A stretch of 64,000 bases of DNA from Acorus gramineus. Its lineage: Eukaryota > Streptophyta > Magnoliopsida > Acorales > Acoraceae. A program made the position numbers and the translations under genes. Below the pieces are notes generated by a model. It was not told the origin of the DNA and ran no database searches. It worked only from the letters and a program-made list of their open reading frames with translations. How positions within the stretch are numbered: the first letter of the stretch is position 1; each line of letters begins with the position of its first letter. Below, piece after piece: positions 1 through 11,597 of the stretch. The stretch is from assembly GCA_030737835.1 (NCBI GenBank), contig CM060857.1:9330145-9394144 (forward strand), given 5' to 3'.

Positions 1-523
1 GAATCAAGCCACAAGGAATCCTCAACTTATACCCATTATCTGCAAATTCTGAAGAATTCATTTTTCGGATTGAATATGGGCATTGCTTCTGCTTTGGTTT
101 CTGATGTACACTTCCATTTAAAGAACTAAGCAATCTTTCCTCTTCAAGAGAAGCCATGAGGTCTTTCAAGGCAGATCCAGCTTCTTTAACAGCCTCAACT
201 GCATTAGGTAAACCTTCAGCATGACTAACCAAGTGATCTAGGAGGTTCCATGTCTGTAAGGACTGTAGCTCTTCTTGAGAGAAGTTTTGTTGGATAGAGA
301 AATTAAATATTAATCTATCAGCAGCAATTACTTCAGAACTGATTTGCGGGTTCGACAATGCTGGCAAATTCCTGTCATGCTCTGAATGCAGACGATCCGA
401 CACATTGCGGAAAAAAGAATTTGAAAGTGTCATTTCAGATAGGCGATTTTCCATTAAGCCATATCTCAATAGCAACAATGTGAATACAAATGCAATGAAA
501 GCAACTCCTGACCATTTCTTCAT
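1..523 (-). CDS. GALT1: Beta-1,3-galactosyltransferase, GALT type (5' part only)
   Basis: A minus-strand reading frame opens with ATG at 523 and stays open to the left edge (174 codons plus 1 nt). The product is a type II Golgi membrane protein: MKKWSG, then a hydrophobic anchor at about residues 7-20, then a lumenal stem. The stretch around residues 70-130 (SQEELQSLQTWNLLDHLV and KEAGSALKDLM) and the block CPYSIRKMNSSE...LRIPCGL match, from memory, the region just before the galectin-like domain in plant GALT enzymes, closest to Arabidopsis GALT1. Family members transfer galactose in beta-1,3 linkage onto N-glycans or arabinogalactan proteins using UDP-galactose. The galectin and GT31 catalytic domains would lie beyond the left edge. 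The exact paralogue is uncertain; a GALT2-6-like enzyme is the alternative. The start is the first ATG of the frame and is directly followed by the anchor. Confidence 0.82.
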   Translation of the reverse strand, partial: MKKWSGVAFIAFVFTLLLLRYGLMENRLSEMTLSNSFFRNVSDRLHSEHDRNLPALSNPQISSEVIAADRLIFNFSIQQNFSQEELQSLQTWNLLDHLVSHAEGLPNAVEAVKEAGSALKDLMASLEEERLLSSLNGSVHQKPKQKQCPYSIRKMNSSEFADNGYKLRIPCGLI

Positions 524-3500
524 TTTATCCTCTACCCACACTATCACAGCAAAACTCTGCAGATTATGAACTGTGACTCCAAAGGATTGATGGGAGAAAC
601 AAGGCTAACCAGGAGTAATAATAGCACACCTGCCCATGTATAGTATTCATGTCAATGCAAAAAGCCAAGCTTGTTGTAGAGAAAATATAATACTGGCATC
701 AACATTAGACCCCTATTAAGAACAAGAAGATTTGCAACTGCACAAATTGAGTCCATAGAGTTATAAAGCATAACACAATCCCAATTTGTCATCTCTTCCT
801 AGCTATCCAACATTGCTTGCAAGTGCAGCCACGAACTACCTTTGAAGCTGGCAAATTTGCACAAAAAATTTCTGAACGTGGTATTTACAAAACAAAGAAC
901 AACCACTCAGTCCTCCCCCTCCCAACACATTACTATATGCAAGACAGCTTTGTGGGATGGCTTTTCTAATCTAAGAAACTGCAGTTAAGGAGACTTCCAT
1001 ACTTGAGTCTAGCATATCAGCTTCATCCACAGACCACAGTGCATGTCCACTCCCACTAAAAAACCTGTCCAAGCAATAAATAAAAAAAATCACAACTAGC
1101 ATGTGCATAAATTTTTTGAAAAAGGCAAAGCAGAAAACATGAATATTATCAAGTAGCAGAAATCACAATAGAGAATTACATCCATATGAGAATATTGAAA
1201 AAAGCATCTTCCGGAAATCTGACTTCAAGAAAAGCATTATACAAAAATATTTAGAGCCAATGAGAGTTAACCCAAAAATGGAAAAGCACCAAAACCACGG
1301 GCTGCATATAACATTTGCATTGTTAGTAATGCAGTTTACAAATTAATCAGCGCCATGGCTCCAGCTTGCTGAGGCTTAATGCAGAAGCTATCCAAAATCA
1401 CCAATGACAGAAAGGAATGTGCATTTTAAGCTAGAATCCCTCACAGAGAGAAAGAGAGAGATTTTGTCAAACTAGTGCATGATGTTCATCCTACTACTAC
1501 AGAATTGTATTTGGCAGAGCAGGAAAGGCTATATATTTCTGCCAAATCATGATGACAACTCATTCTTTAGATGTTTTGCACGTTAAACATTGATGGACAG
1601 AGGAGGATACAACAGCATTCTTCTCAGTGGACATCTACAATATGATACTAAAAATCAACATCCATCTCCAACTTAACTAATGCGTTAGGACTTCAAATCC
1701 TATCCACTATTAGATACAGGAGATGTGTGACTAAACTCATGGTGCGAGAACTCACATCACTCTCACCTTATCCAATGAGTCTTTTTATTGTGTAAGAGCT
1801 ATGCTCATATATAAGCACAGACGATCCTCTCTCACTAAACGACATGGAACTAAATTTATGATAAGGGAACTCACCTCACCCTCAACTACCCTCATCCCAT
1901 CCATGAGTTGTTTTGAATTCTTGGACCTCTTGGCTATCCCAGCCCACCACCACTTTAAAGGGCCACGTGTGACATATACTGCCAACATATTGATGATAAC
2001 AGGTGCAACCAAAAAATAAAAACATCCCCAAGTTCATATAGAACTTCTACTCGGAACCATTGCCAGATTATGCTAAACATAATGAATGCTCCTCACCAAG
2101 CAATTTACAAGGGCTGGGCAGATGCGAGTCCCGTGCCTAATCATTGACCAAAAATTAATCCAAGCAGGATTTCAAACCAGTTTGAATACGAGTCCTTTTG
2201 AACAAGATTCCAGAACTCAGATGCTTCACAAACCATTTGATAATGTAACATCCAATTTTCCAGTGATAAAAGTATCTCGGGCGCACGAGGGTCAACCAAT
2301 CTGTTGTTCCAGCGGGTTCAAGGTCAATTTGGCTAGCTCAGAACGAGATCATCTTCAAGGGCACCAGGTTTTATCTTGAGAATATGTAGGAGTGATTCTG
2401 GGCTTGCTTCCAGGCTTGGGGTCGTGGCATCGCCAGTGCGAGAGGGATCCAACTCACAGGAGGTCAGGTGTGCATTGAGGAGTAGGCATGCGGTTTTGCT
2501 TGGGCAGTCTCGGCATGTTAGAAAACTCTTTTAGTCCGGGAGACTGCCCTTTCTTTTCTTGCTTTTTGCGCTTGTTTTTCCATGTTTCTTCTATTCCTTG
2601 CACCTCCTCAGATTTGCACTTTAGTAATGAAATCGCCGTAGAAATTTCTACCTTTTTTTCAACAAAAAAAATTCAATTTGCCAAAACAAATCAGCTAAGA
2701 ATTAAACCACTACAGAAACCCATTCTCTTCATTCCTGCATCTATGTTTTTTTTTGCTTGGTGCCTGCATCTATGTTGGATTCTAAACAACTAAAAGCATT
2801 CCTTTGAAAAGCAATCAGTGACCCAAAAAAGAAAAAAAAAATTGTTGAACTCATAATCTACTAATCAACAGTAGCTCTCATGATCCTCAATTTCCAACAC
2901 TCAAACAAATATATTAAAAAATTCAATAAAAATTAAGTACGACTAAACGCGATCTGCTTTTTTCGATCATCATCTGAAAAAGAAAAATTTGAACTCCAGA
3001 TCTTCGACAACTGAACCAAAAATTAACCTAATTAAAACAAAACAAGTAAACAAGACTTCAGTCAAAAACCTTCACTGTCTTTGACTAAATCACATGAGCA
3101 GACCAAACAAATCTCCAAATACCTCCCAAAGTCATCTCCATTAAACCTCCATCCAAGACCAGAAAGAGAGAGAGAAAGCGCACCTTTAATGCTCTGAAGA
3201 AGGAAAAAAAAAAAAAGAAATCGACGGAGACGGACAAAGCGAAGTTCGGTTCAGTTACGCTTAAAAACTTGAAACCCACGCGACGTAGGGGCATTTTCGG
3301 AAAAAAAATGAGTTTGGCAGACGAAGACGACGGAGAGCACATCGTATTGTACGACACTTTTTGACCTATATGACATATTTACCCTCCCGCATACCGCACG
3401 ATAACCGATCCAAATGGGGGTATTATCGTCATAACCGCGCGTTTGAAAGTTTTGAATTCTCTTCTCGCCGAAGTCGTCGAGAGCCTCGGCGAAACGGTAC

Positions 3501-3700
3501 AACACATTAGGAACCTACCGTAGACTTTTCTGAAAATATAAAATATCGCATCATCAGAACCGTCCATTTTAGTTTCGATGTGCGAGATCAGGTTCGGTGG
3601 GTCTTAGGTGTATATTAATAAGTATAAATTCAGTTCGAGTCGTAGCTGATTTTCATATGTTGGGTTAATAAAAGCAATGTAGGGTTGGTGGGATCTGATT
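524..3700 (-). promoter_or_regulatory. Upstream region and possible 5'UTR intron of the galactosyltransferase gene
   Basis: No coding region is recognisable here. On the minus strand a possible splice acceptor (TGCAG) ends at 557, shortly before the ATG. A CT-rich, leader-like stretch lies at about 3000-3260, with a candidate donor (AAAG before GTGCGC) near 3182. The region 3230-3520 is less AT-rich than its surroundings, as a promoter would be. A leader intron of about 2.6 kb is therefore plausible but inferred. A LINE-like tail at about 2390-2670 would lie inside that intron. Confidence 0.35.
2390..2670 (+). mobile_element. Probable LINE 3' tail
   Basis: A block with a higher GC content than its surroundings ends in a T-rich 3'UTR-like stretch, then AGTAATGAAAT and an A-tract (about 2660-2670). 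This is the usual look of a 5'-truncated plant LINE 3' end. No reverse transcriptase sequence is present and no clear target-site duplication was found, so the 5' limit is approximate. Confidence 0.45.
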
Positions 3701-3935
3701 ATTAAAAGCGTGTGCTTTAAGTATGGATGATTTATGCGTTTTTGAAGAGTTTTGATTTTAACTTATCAACCGTGAGACTTCTGTTATGGCTTTCCGCGGA
3801 TTCAAATCAAGTTCATAATGCATGTTTACTTCAAGGTGATTTAATTTTAAATATTCTTTTTTCGACCCTTTATTTTTTAAGTCCATTAATTTTTTTTAAC
3901 ATATTAAAACACACCCATTTTGGTAGTTTTTTTTT

Positions 3936-4195
3936 TTTTTAGTTTTTTATTTTTAAGTCCCCATAAACCATATGATTTAGTGACCGATCACTCATTTCGT
4001 TTAAGTTCTAGATTTAAAGGATATGTTCTTTCCAGAGACTAAAAATAAAATCAAATAATTTAGGGACAGGTCCCTCCTATGGACTAATAAGAAACATACT
4101 CATTAAATCTAAAAACTTAAACTGAAATATGAAAAAGTGAGGGATGGATCACTGAATCATATAGTTTACCGAAGCTAAAAAATAAAAAATCTTTT
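3936..4195. repeat. Small foldback element, TTTTTAGTTTTAAGTCC family
   Basis: An imperfect palindrome of about 260 bp. The left arm reads taagtcccc...accatatgatttagtgaccg; the right arm gives its reverse complement near 4138-4188 (gatcactgaatcatatag). It is related to the copies at 4384-4659, 9540-9814 and 60608-61242. Confidence 0.6.
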
Positions 4196-4239
4196 TTTTT
4201 AAAATCCTTCATTTCAACACCGTTCATATGCTCTATGTT

Positions 4240-5700
4240 AGTCAAGTACGCATGTATATGCAGATTGGATGGTTGATAGCATACGGGATTTGACAGTAGC
4301 ATCTGCTTGACTTATTGTGTACAGCTGCCGTGTGTTATTTGTTGTAACGGACGGTGGGATTTTAATCTCCCGGTTTTTTTTTTAAAATTTTTAGTTTTAA
4401 GTCTCTGTAAACTATATGATTTAGTGATCGATCCCTCACTTCTTCATATTTTGGTTTAAGTCTCCAGATTTTAAGGGTATGTTTCTTTTTAGTCCCTCTT
4501 AAGGACTAAAAAGAATATCAAATAATTTAGGGATAGGTCTTTAGGAGGGACTAAAATAGAATATATCCTTTAAATCTGGAGACTTAAACTAAAATATGAA
4601 GAAATAAGGGATCGATCACTAAATCATATAATTTGTGGGAACTTAAAACTAAAAATTTCTTTCTGTTTTTTTTTTTTTTTTTTTATCGCTGACACCTCAG
4701 CTGACAACCAACACAGACAAACTTTTTAATTTTTGCATGGACCCCATTTTGGTTTCTTCTCTCATTCTCTCTTGGCTTTCACAGCCAAACTTTAAAAAAA
4801 AAAAATTCTTTCAAATTTGTTTTTTAATTTTGGCTTTGAGAGCTGCTTTTTCTATTTTTTTTTTCTTCCAAACATACTCAGGTCTACTAAGTTTTTAATT
4901 TTTTTTTTAATACACATATATTTTCAGTCTCAATTCCAATCCACATATATTTTATTTTTTAAAATTTTCTTATTCTAAAATATGGTAATAACAAAGCATA
5001 TGAGTCTAAAATTCAAACTGAAAAAAGATTGACATGTGCATATGAATAAATTATTTAAAAATATTGAACCCAAACCATTGAATTATATATATTTTTAATA
5101 CTTCTTACAATAAAATGTTTAAAAAAGATTGGATAAAATTGGATAATAAGATTTTTTTTAATATTAGCTAAATTGATACAAGTAAAATACATCTCATTTG
5201 AAGTACTGCAATAAAATCAACTCCATGAACAACATATTTCATATTTCATAAAAAAAATAATGAAATAGAAATGACCTCATTCTCATGAGAAAAAAAAACA
5301 TATTTCATGTTGCAAAAGTTAACATAATTGGCTAATTTTTGGAAGAAAAAAAAAAAGTGGCTCTCAAAGCTAAAATTTTTTAAAAAAATTTGGATGAAAG
5401 GAAACCTGGGCTCCAAGTAAGCCCCCAAAAAATTATTTGTTGGTTGTCAACCAAGTAGTCATCGAGATAAAAGAAAATAAAATTGTGGGACCCACAGAGA
5501 GATTAAAATCCCACTGTCCATTATAACAAATGACACATGACAGTTGTATACAACAAGTCAAGCGGATCCTAACATAAAAATCAATCAAGCAGAGGATCTA
5601 AACCTGTGAGACTCATAAAGAGATTAAAATCCCACCATCCGTTGTAACAAATGACACATAGCAGCTGTACAAAACAAGTCAAGTAGAAGATCCAGACCCA
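4240..5700. repeat. Large foldback element with a nested smaller foldback
   Basis: The left arm (about 4300-4370 plus 4680-4870) is the reverse complement of the right arm (about 5340-5700). For example, gagattaaaatcccac at 5503 and again at 5622 mirrors gtgggattttaatctc at 4355-4370. The right arm contains this segment twice, about 120 bp apart. The left arm is split by the separate foldback at 4384-4659. No transposase is present. The spacer at 4870-5340 is AT-rich without genes. Confidence 0.6.
4384..4659. repeat. Foldback MITE, TTTTTAGTTTTAAGTC family (nested)
   Basis: A palindrome of about 275 bp. The left end is atttttagttttaagtctc and the right end is acttaaaactaaaaatttc. The arms share the phrase gatcgatccctcacttctt and its complement. 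It sits inside the left arm of the larger foldback at 4240-5700, so it inserted later. Confidence 0.68.
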
Positions 5701-7500
5701 TACATATGATGCATTATTAATAATGGTATGTCCAAAGACTAATACATTTATATTGTTATGCTAAAATAAAATAAGAAAGATTATGTCACCTAGTAGTTAT
5801 AAAAATTCAAGGCACCAACAAAACAATAAATAAAAAAATGTTAGAAACAAAAAAAATTCAAATAAAATATAAACCAAGAAATATAAGTAGCAAACAAACT
5901 AAATAATAATTAGAAATGCATATGTTTCAAAAAAAACAAAAGAAAAGAAAAAACAACCGAAAATAAAAAAAATGCAAGGTATTCAAAAAAATAAATCAAT
6001 TTTATAGACTTTCTTTTTCAAATTAAAAAAAAAACAACAATAAAAATTCATGAGATTTATTTGTTTACGATAGAAATGAACATTGTCTTCATAAACAAAA
6101 AGAAAATCCCTATAAAATAATAAAATTGTAACAAAATGAAAGGAAAAAAAATTAATTCTAAATTAAAAATACTCAATATAATTTATCTTTGTTTGGATTA
6201 GGTGCCCTTTTTTAGGAGGGGCCTTAGGCGGTCGCGTATACCACCTACGCGTATACCACCTACACCTAGGCCAGCTCTATGTACAATGAATGAATAACAA
6301 TGTATATAGAGTATATAGAGTACTTAATGGTGACAGCAACAGGAAAATAGATGAAATGACCTAGAAAAAAATGCAACCACTAACCTAAGGGTGTTTTGGT
6401 ATATTAAAAAAATTTAGAAACTTAAGAAAATAAGTGGTTTTAAATGATACTTTAAAGTTAATTTCCCCTCATTATAACAAATGATTTTTTTTGTGGGGAT
6501 TACAGAGAATTTTCTATGGCTCCCCTAGAACCTCGATTGGATCCAGCTATCAAGTTAATTTGGTTTAATTGGAAAATGTTATGCTCATTTATTTTTGTAT
6601 TCATTTATGCATACAGAACATATCTTACTTGTTTTTTTTTCTAAAAAAAAACAAAAACACACACACACACACACATATAAACACATGCTTTCACAAAAAA
6701 AACTAGCATGAATTGAATGCTTACATTTTTAGAAATTTCATATATCATATAACATCCGCATAACCTTGTGCACTTAGTTGTTACGATTGCAGAGCTTTTA
6801 CAATTGTAGGAAGCTGCTTCTGCAATCATTCAACCAAACAGTTTTACTATAGCAGTTTCCTGTAAATAAATTTTAAACAAATAGTATTCAAAAACTGCAA
6901 TTTTAAAAAGCTACGAGGGTGAGTTTCATACAAAATTAGTTTTAAATCAGATTCCTGCTTCTGCAAAATCAGTTTTGCAATAACTCAACCAAACGCACCC
7001 ATAATCTCTAATATAAGATTGACTCACAATAAAGATGGTCACAATCTAATTTGCTGAACGCGTGATATTACCACCTATTAGAGATTGATCGCTGCTAAGC
7101 CTGAGAATTCTATCTTTATATATTTATTTATTTTTAAATAGGTAGATGTTCAAAGTACAATACTGAAGGAGGTGAAAGAAAATAGAAAAAAATCTAAAAC
7201 AAGCCACTAAACTAGCTAGCTAGGAACATAAGAAAAAGAAAATAAGAGGTAATTCTCGGCAGCGAAGGACCATTTAGAGATATTTAACCGGACTTGATAT
7301 TGAAAGAGTCAACCCGTTAAACCACGATCCTCAAGTACCCGTTATCGAAGTGCACTTCCCTCGCACCCGCCATGAACTGACCCTTATCAAAATGTATCTT
7401 ACAAGAATGATCAAAATACCCATATCAAAATTACAGGAGTACCATTTCATTTGACAAAATGACCAGCAGATCCAATTGAAAAAAGTTTGTCGTTATTATT
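5701..7500. other. AT-rich intergenic stretch, no gene seen
   Basis: Long A-rich runs dominate. A directly repeated phrase, gcgtataccacctac, occurs twice at about 6232-6262. An (AC)n microsatellite lies at 6657-6674. No coding sequence or structural RNA is recognised. Near 7420-7465 a short segment (catttcatttgacaaaatga) resembles the flank at about 8345-8375, which suggests a small local duplication. Confidence 0.6.
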
Positions 7501-7518
7501 CCTCTTTATGTAAATGTT

Positions 7519-7729
7519 TTTTTTTTTTTTTTATATCAGAGGGACCCCCGTGGCTGACTTTATTATCGAACTGGGAAGGCTACCTCCGCCTGTTTGCTCC
7601 AATCCTACATAAAATTCTTTCAAATAATCGCCAACAAACAGGTGGGTAAGTCAGCGCTAAAACTCAAACCTAAGACCTATCGGTAACACCGCTAAGCCCT
7701 GAACCGTTGTGCTATGACCATTGGGGACC
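7519..7729 (-). mobile_element. SINE insertion with target-site duplication
   Basis: Read on the minus strand, the element opens GGTCCCCAATGGTCATAGC and carries an A-box-like AGCACAACGG and a B-box-like GGTTTGAGTTT, as expected of a tRNA-derived pol III promoter. It ends in a long poly(A) (the T run at 7519-7532 on the plus strand). A 15-bp duplication, CTTTATGTAAATGTT, flanks it exactly (7504-7518 and 7730-7744). About 211 bp including the tail. It resembles plant Au-type SINEs, though the family assignment is from memory. Confidence 0.85.
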
Positions 7730-7884
7730 CTTTATGTAAATGTTAAGATAACATACATGTTTAACTTGTTAGATAAATCTTGTCCGTATCGTATCAAGTT
7801 ATAGCAAAAGAAAAAATATGTTATAAAATGAAGCATGTCTTACAGTCTGAGAATGACCTAGATACACATTTCAAAATTATGTAT

Positions 7885-8337
7885 CCCCCGTTTGGAACGG
7901 GGATAGGTTTTATTCTAGGATATACATTTATTCAAGCATAAGTGAGTATAAATAAGAATAAAGTGATTTTGTGTTTGGTTGTGTTTTGAATTATTCTCAT
8001 TGGTAAACGTAAGAATAAATGTTTTGTTGTTTGGGTAAAATGTGAATAAAGTATGGATAAAGATTTATAAAAGGTAAAAAAGTAATGATAGTTGATTTGA
8101 TAGGTGATTTATAAGAGGTGATGACAGTTGATTTGACAGTGGGCCTACATATTCTTTGGGTGGAATAACCTAGGATAACTTTAATTCCAAGGGTTGATTG
8201 AAATCCATATACCACTTTATCAGGGTTTATTCTGACATACTTTATCAAGGTTATCCGGGGTAAGCAAACACTTGAAAATTCTTATTCGGGGTTATCCAGG
8301 CTTATCCGGGGTTTTATACCAGAAACAAACGGGGAAT
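7885..8337. repeat. MITE with CCCCGTTTG terminal inverted repeats
   Basis: The ends are CCCCGTTTGGAACGGGG... and ...AACAAACGGGG, facing each other over about 453 bp. The interior carries gtgattttgtgtttggttg, shared with the elements at 8493-8935 and (inverted) about 21110-21700. No coding capacity. The flanks are similar (aattatgtatc / aattggtgtatc) but are not a clean TSD. Confidence 0.6.
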
Positions 8338-8492
8338 TGGTGTATCTCATTTCATTAAGCGAAACAACCAGCAAATCTAGTTATATCTATATGTTATAGA
8401 TATAGATATAATATTTCAGTTCATCCCTTAATATGCATAAAACATAAGCAAAGACTTTTGGATTTGTATCTAGATAGAAATCCTGTTCTCTA

Positions 8493-8935
8493 GGCCCGTT
8501 TGAATAGAGACATAAGATATTCTGGGGTTTATGCCTATTTCATGAATTGTTGACTTTATCAATGGAATAAGTGATTTTGTGTTTGGTTATGTTTTCAGTT
8601 ATTCTCGTTGGGAAACGTAATAATAAAGGTTGGAGTGTTTGGTTGATGAGGAATAAAATGTGAATAATGTGTAAAAAAATGATTTGAAATGTGGGCCCCA
8701 TTAATGTATAAGAGGTGATGACAGGTTATTTGATGTGATGACATGTGATTTGATAGGTGGGTCCTCTTATACCAGTATAGGAATAATACTATTCCATGGG
8801 AAGACTTGGAATACAAATACCAACTTATTCTCACCTAATTCTACATAGCCATACCTTTTTATTCTCTCTATCCAAACACATTTTTTCCTTATTCTCCTCT
8901 ATTCCTCTCCTATTCCTCTAGCCAAACAGCCTCAG
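8493..8935. repeat. MITE-like element related to 7885-8337
   Basis: It begins aggcccgtttgaata and ends tagccaaacagcct, a short imperfect terminal inverted repeat. The inner segment gtgattttgtgtttggttat followed by attctcgttgggaaacgtaa matches the neighbouring element at 7961-8020. No TSD was recognised, so the boundaries are approximate. Confidence 0.5.
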
Positions 8936-9539
8936 AGTAATGTGCTTACATATCTTGCTTATTTGTTGTTTTATCAACCACTATCTAAACCCATCGGTAT
9001 ATAGGTCTGCTACTTGAAAGTTGAAACACACTAACAAAAAATAAAAAAAATAAAAAAAGTTCAAGCACGCGTTCGGACCAAATATTTCCTGACCTTGTGA
9101 TACTGATTGATCAACAATTTCTAGTAAAATGTTGCTTTATCTACACGTAAGTGTTACGTGTGACAAGATTGGAGTGACGATCTAGGCTTTTAGATTTAGA
9201 GATTTTAATAGAATATGTTACGTGTGACAAGATTGGAGTGACGATCTAATTTTAATAGAATATGTGTAAGGTGAGGGGTGATGAAACATCCCACTATATT
9301 TTTAGCAAGACTAGGAAAAACAATTTGGTCAGTTTAGTTTAATTTATTTCAAATCCAAATTGAATAAAATTATAATCACATCTAACATAAAAACTGAATT
9401 GAACCAAAATGATATCGAATTGTTAAAACTATAAACTGAATCGAACCAAATTAAGAAAGAACCGAAGTGCTAAAATCATTAGTGAATTGAAATTGTTTGA
9501 TCAACCCGAACCAAATACAACCGAATAAATAAATATTAA
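8936..9539. other. Intergenic stretch with a small tandem duplication
   Basis: The segment gttacgtgtgacaagattgg followed by agtgacgatcta occurs twice, at about 9153 and 9217, with a shared aattttaatagaatatgt motif: a tandem duplication of roughly 65 bp. The rest is AT-rich without a gene. Confidence 0.55.
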
Positions 9540-9814
9540 GGGATTTTTAGTTTTAAGTCCCCACAAACTATCATATTTAGTGATCGATCCCTCCCTTCTT
9601 CGTATTTAGGTTTTAATCCCCCGATTTAAAGGATAATTCATGGATAGGTCCCTCATAGGGACTAAAAAGTAAATTAAATAATTTATGAATAGGTCCCTCG
9701 CAGGGACTAAAAAGGAACTATCATTTAAATCTGGGGACTAAAACCTAAATACGAAGAAGGGAGGGATCAATCACTAAATATGATGGTTTGTGGGGACTTA
9801 AAACTAAAAATCCC
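9540..9814. repeat. Foldback MITE, GGGATTTTTAG family
   Basis: The termini are GGGATTTTTAGTTTTAAG and CTTAAAACTAAAAATCCC, near-perfect inverted repeats, with most of the 275 bp palindromic (gatcgatccctcccttctt / aagaagggagggatcaatc). The flanks aaatattaa and aatatttaa resemble a degraded 9-bp duplication. Another family member at 60608-61242 has a perfect 9-bp duplication, which points to Mutator-type transposition. Confidence 0.75.
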
Positions 9815-11012
9815 AATATTTAATGGTGTAAATTAGCGGGGTTTTTTATGAATATTAGTGGTATAATGAACAATAAGCGAAAATTTTAATATAAAATGAA
9901 TGGTTTAAATGAAGATTGATTATAAATAAAAATAGATTTAAATTTAATTTGGTTTGATTCGGTTTATTTTTTGGAAGTGAAAACATAATTCAAATTAAAT
10001 CGGTTTATTAGTTTTTCAACCATTTCTAAACAGACCAAACCAAGAAATATTGACCCAAACCTGAACAAAATCAGTTTTGATCGGTTGAGATTCGATTTAA
10101 CTGACCAAAGTACCAAGACATATTTGAGGAAAACAAATTATATTTTATTGTGTGATTTGGGTAATTAGAATTTGTGTCTCGGCAAGTAGGGCAGTTACGC
10201 TGGACTCTATCTTATATTTTGTCTCACATCTATTAATGTATTGAATTCACATGCGTAGGATTCCTATATGATGAATCTAGGTTGGATTGAATCTTATTTG
10301 AAGCATTGAATATGTAAGATTATTATTCCAATAAGTGGACCCGTATAATTTGTTGGAGTTTATATGTTATTTTTTTGATAAAAAATATAATTTATTAGAT
10401 GAGTATAATATTTTTGAAACGTGCATGACAACTGTAAGCGGGTCTACAAATGGAGTTTTGTTAAACATAATCCTTTTAAAAATTATATTAAAAAGATGGA
10501 GTTGGGCCGAGAGGCATAAGGGAATCACTGTTATTACACTAGTTCATTTTATAACCTATTTATAATTCTAAATACCTCATTAGCCATGTGCATTAATTGA
10601 TGCATATACCTAAGAAACCAAATTAAAAAGTCCTTTTACTTATTATTACAAACCTTTACACATTCTCATATGAGCTATTACTTTCTTGTTACTTGCTCCA
10701 ATAAAAAATTGGGTTAAAGACATCCAAGTCCTCGCAAATATAGGTAATCTCATATAAGTCCTTATCAAAGTTGGGGTAGCCTTACAAATCCTTGAAAACT
10801 CATAAAAACCCATATACATCCCTGATTTCAACAAAAATTAATCTTTTAGCATACCGAAAACACCCCTTTAACAATCAAAATTTCCATGAAACATCCAAAA
10901 CCCATTGTTTCTCTTTCACACCGACTCCTCCTCCCATTCTTCTTCCCCAACTATCCAAAATATTCCCCTCAAAACCCTAAAGTCGTGTAGAAGAACCCAC
11001 CGATGGCTATTG
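9815..11012. other. AT-rich intergenic stretch, with half of a foldback repeat at about 10690-10860
   Basis: No gene is recognised. The segment gggttaaagacatccaagtc at about 10711 corresponds to one arm of the foldback family seen complete at 24648-25512, here without its mirror arm. The rest, including an A/T-rich segment with many aaccaaa/ggtttgattcggt phrases at 9890-10110, carries no coding signal. Confidence 0.5.
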
Positions 11013-11566
11013 TCACGCCCCAGGGTGGCCGTCCCCGGGACGCGGCAAGTGTATATATGATATCAGTAAACAGGAAATAATAACATACTCACACAACAAC
11101 TAAAATGATAACACAGATAAAAGCAGGGCTGACATGATATATACACCAAATGCAGAAGCTAAAAGACTGAATCTGTAATCAAAACATACTACAGACTCGA
11201 TACATAATCATACGTCCTGTGAGAGCCGACATGTCCATATACACACAAATATAATCCATACATAATCCAAACTAGGTGCCCAAGGACAGAAGTATATACA
11301 TACAACAAAGAGAAGGGTGCTGATGGCCTCAAAACTCGAGGGATGTGGCGCTACTCCGCTACTGGTGTAGTCGCTCGGGAAGCTCCTCCTTCAAGTCCTC
11401 CTCAGTGATCACTGAAAAAGATTTGATGCGAGGGGTGAGCCACACGCTCAGTGAATAGCACAACCCATGCATACAGTTCATATTAACCACATTTAAATCA
11501 AGTCAATAGCCCCAAAGCGGGATAAACAACACAATCCGGGGGTTCGTCACATCGCCGAACCGCCAT

Positions 11567-11597
<31 letters not shown>

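Noticed and set aside
8400..8420. tatagatatagatataa-like run considered as a promoter TATA cluster
   Set aside because: It is a short simple repeat between MITEs with no gene downstream.
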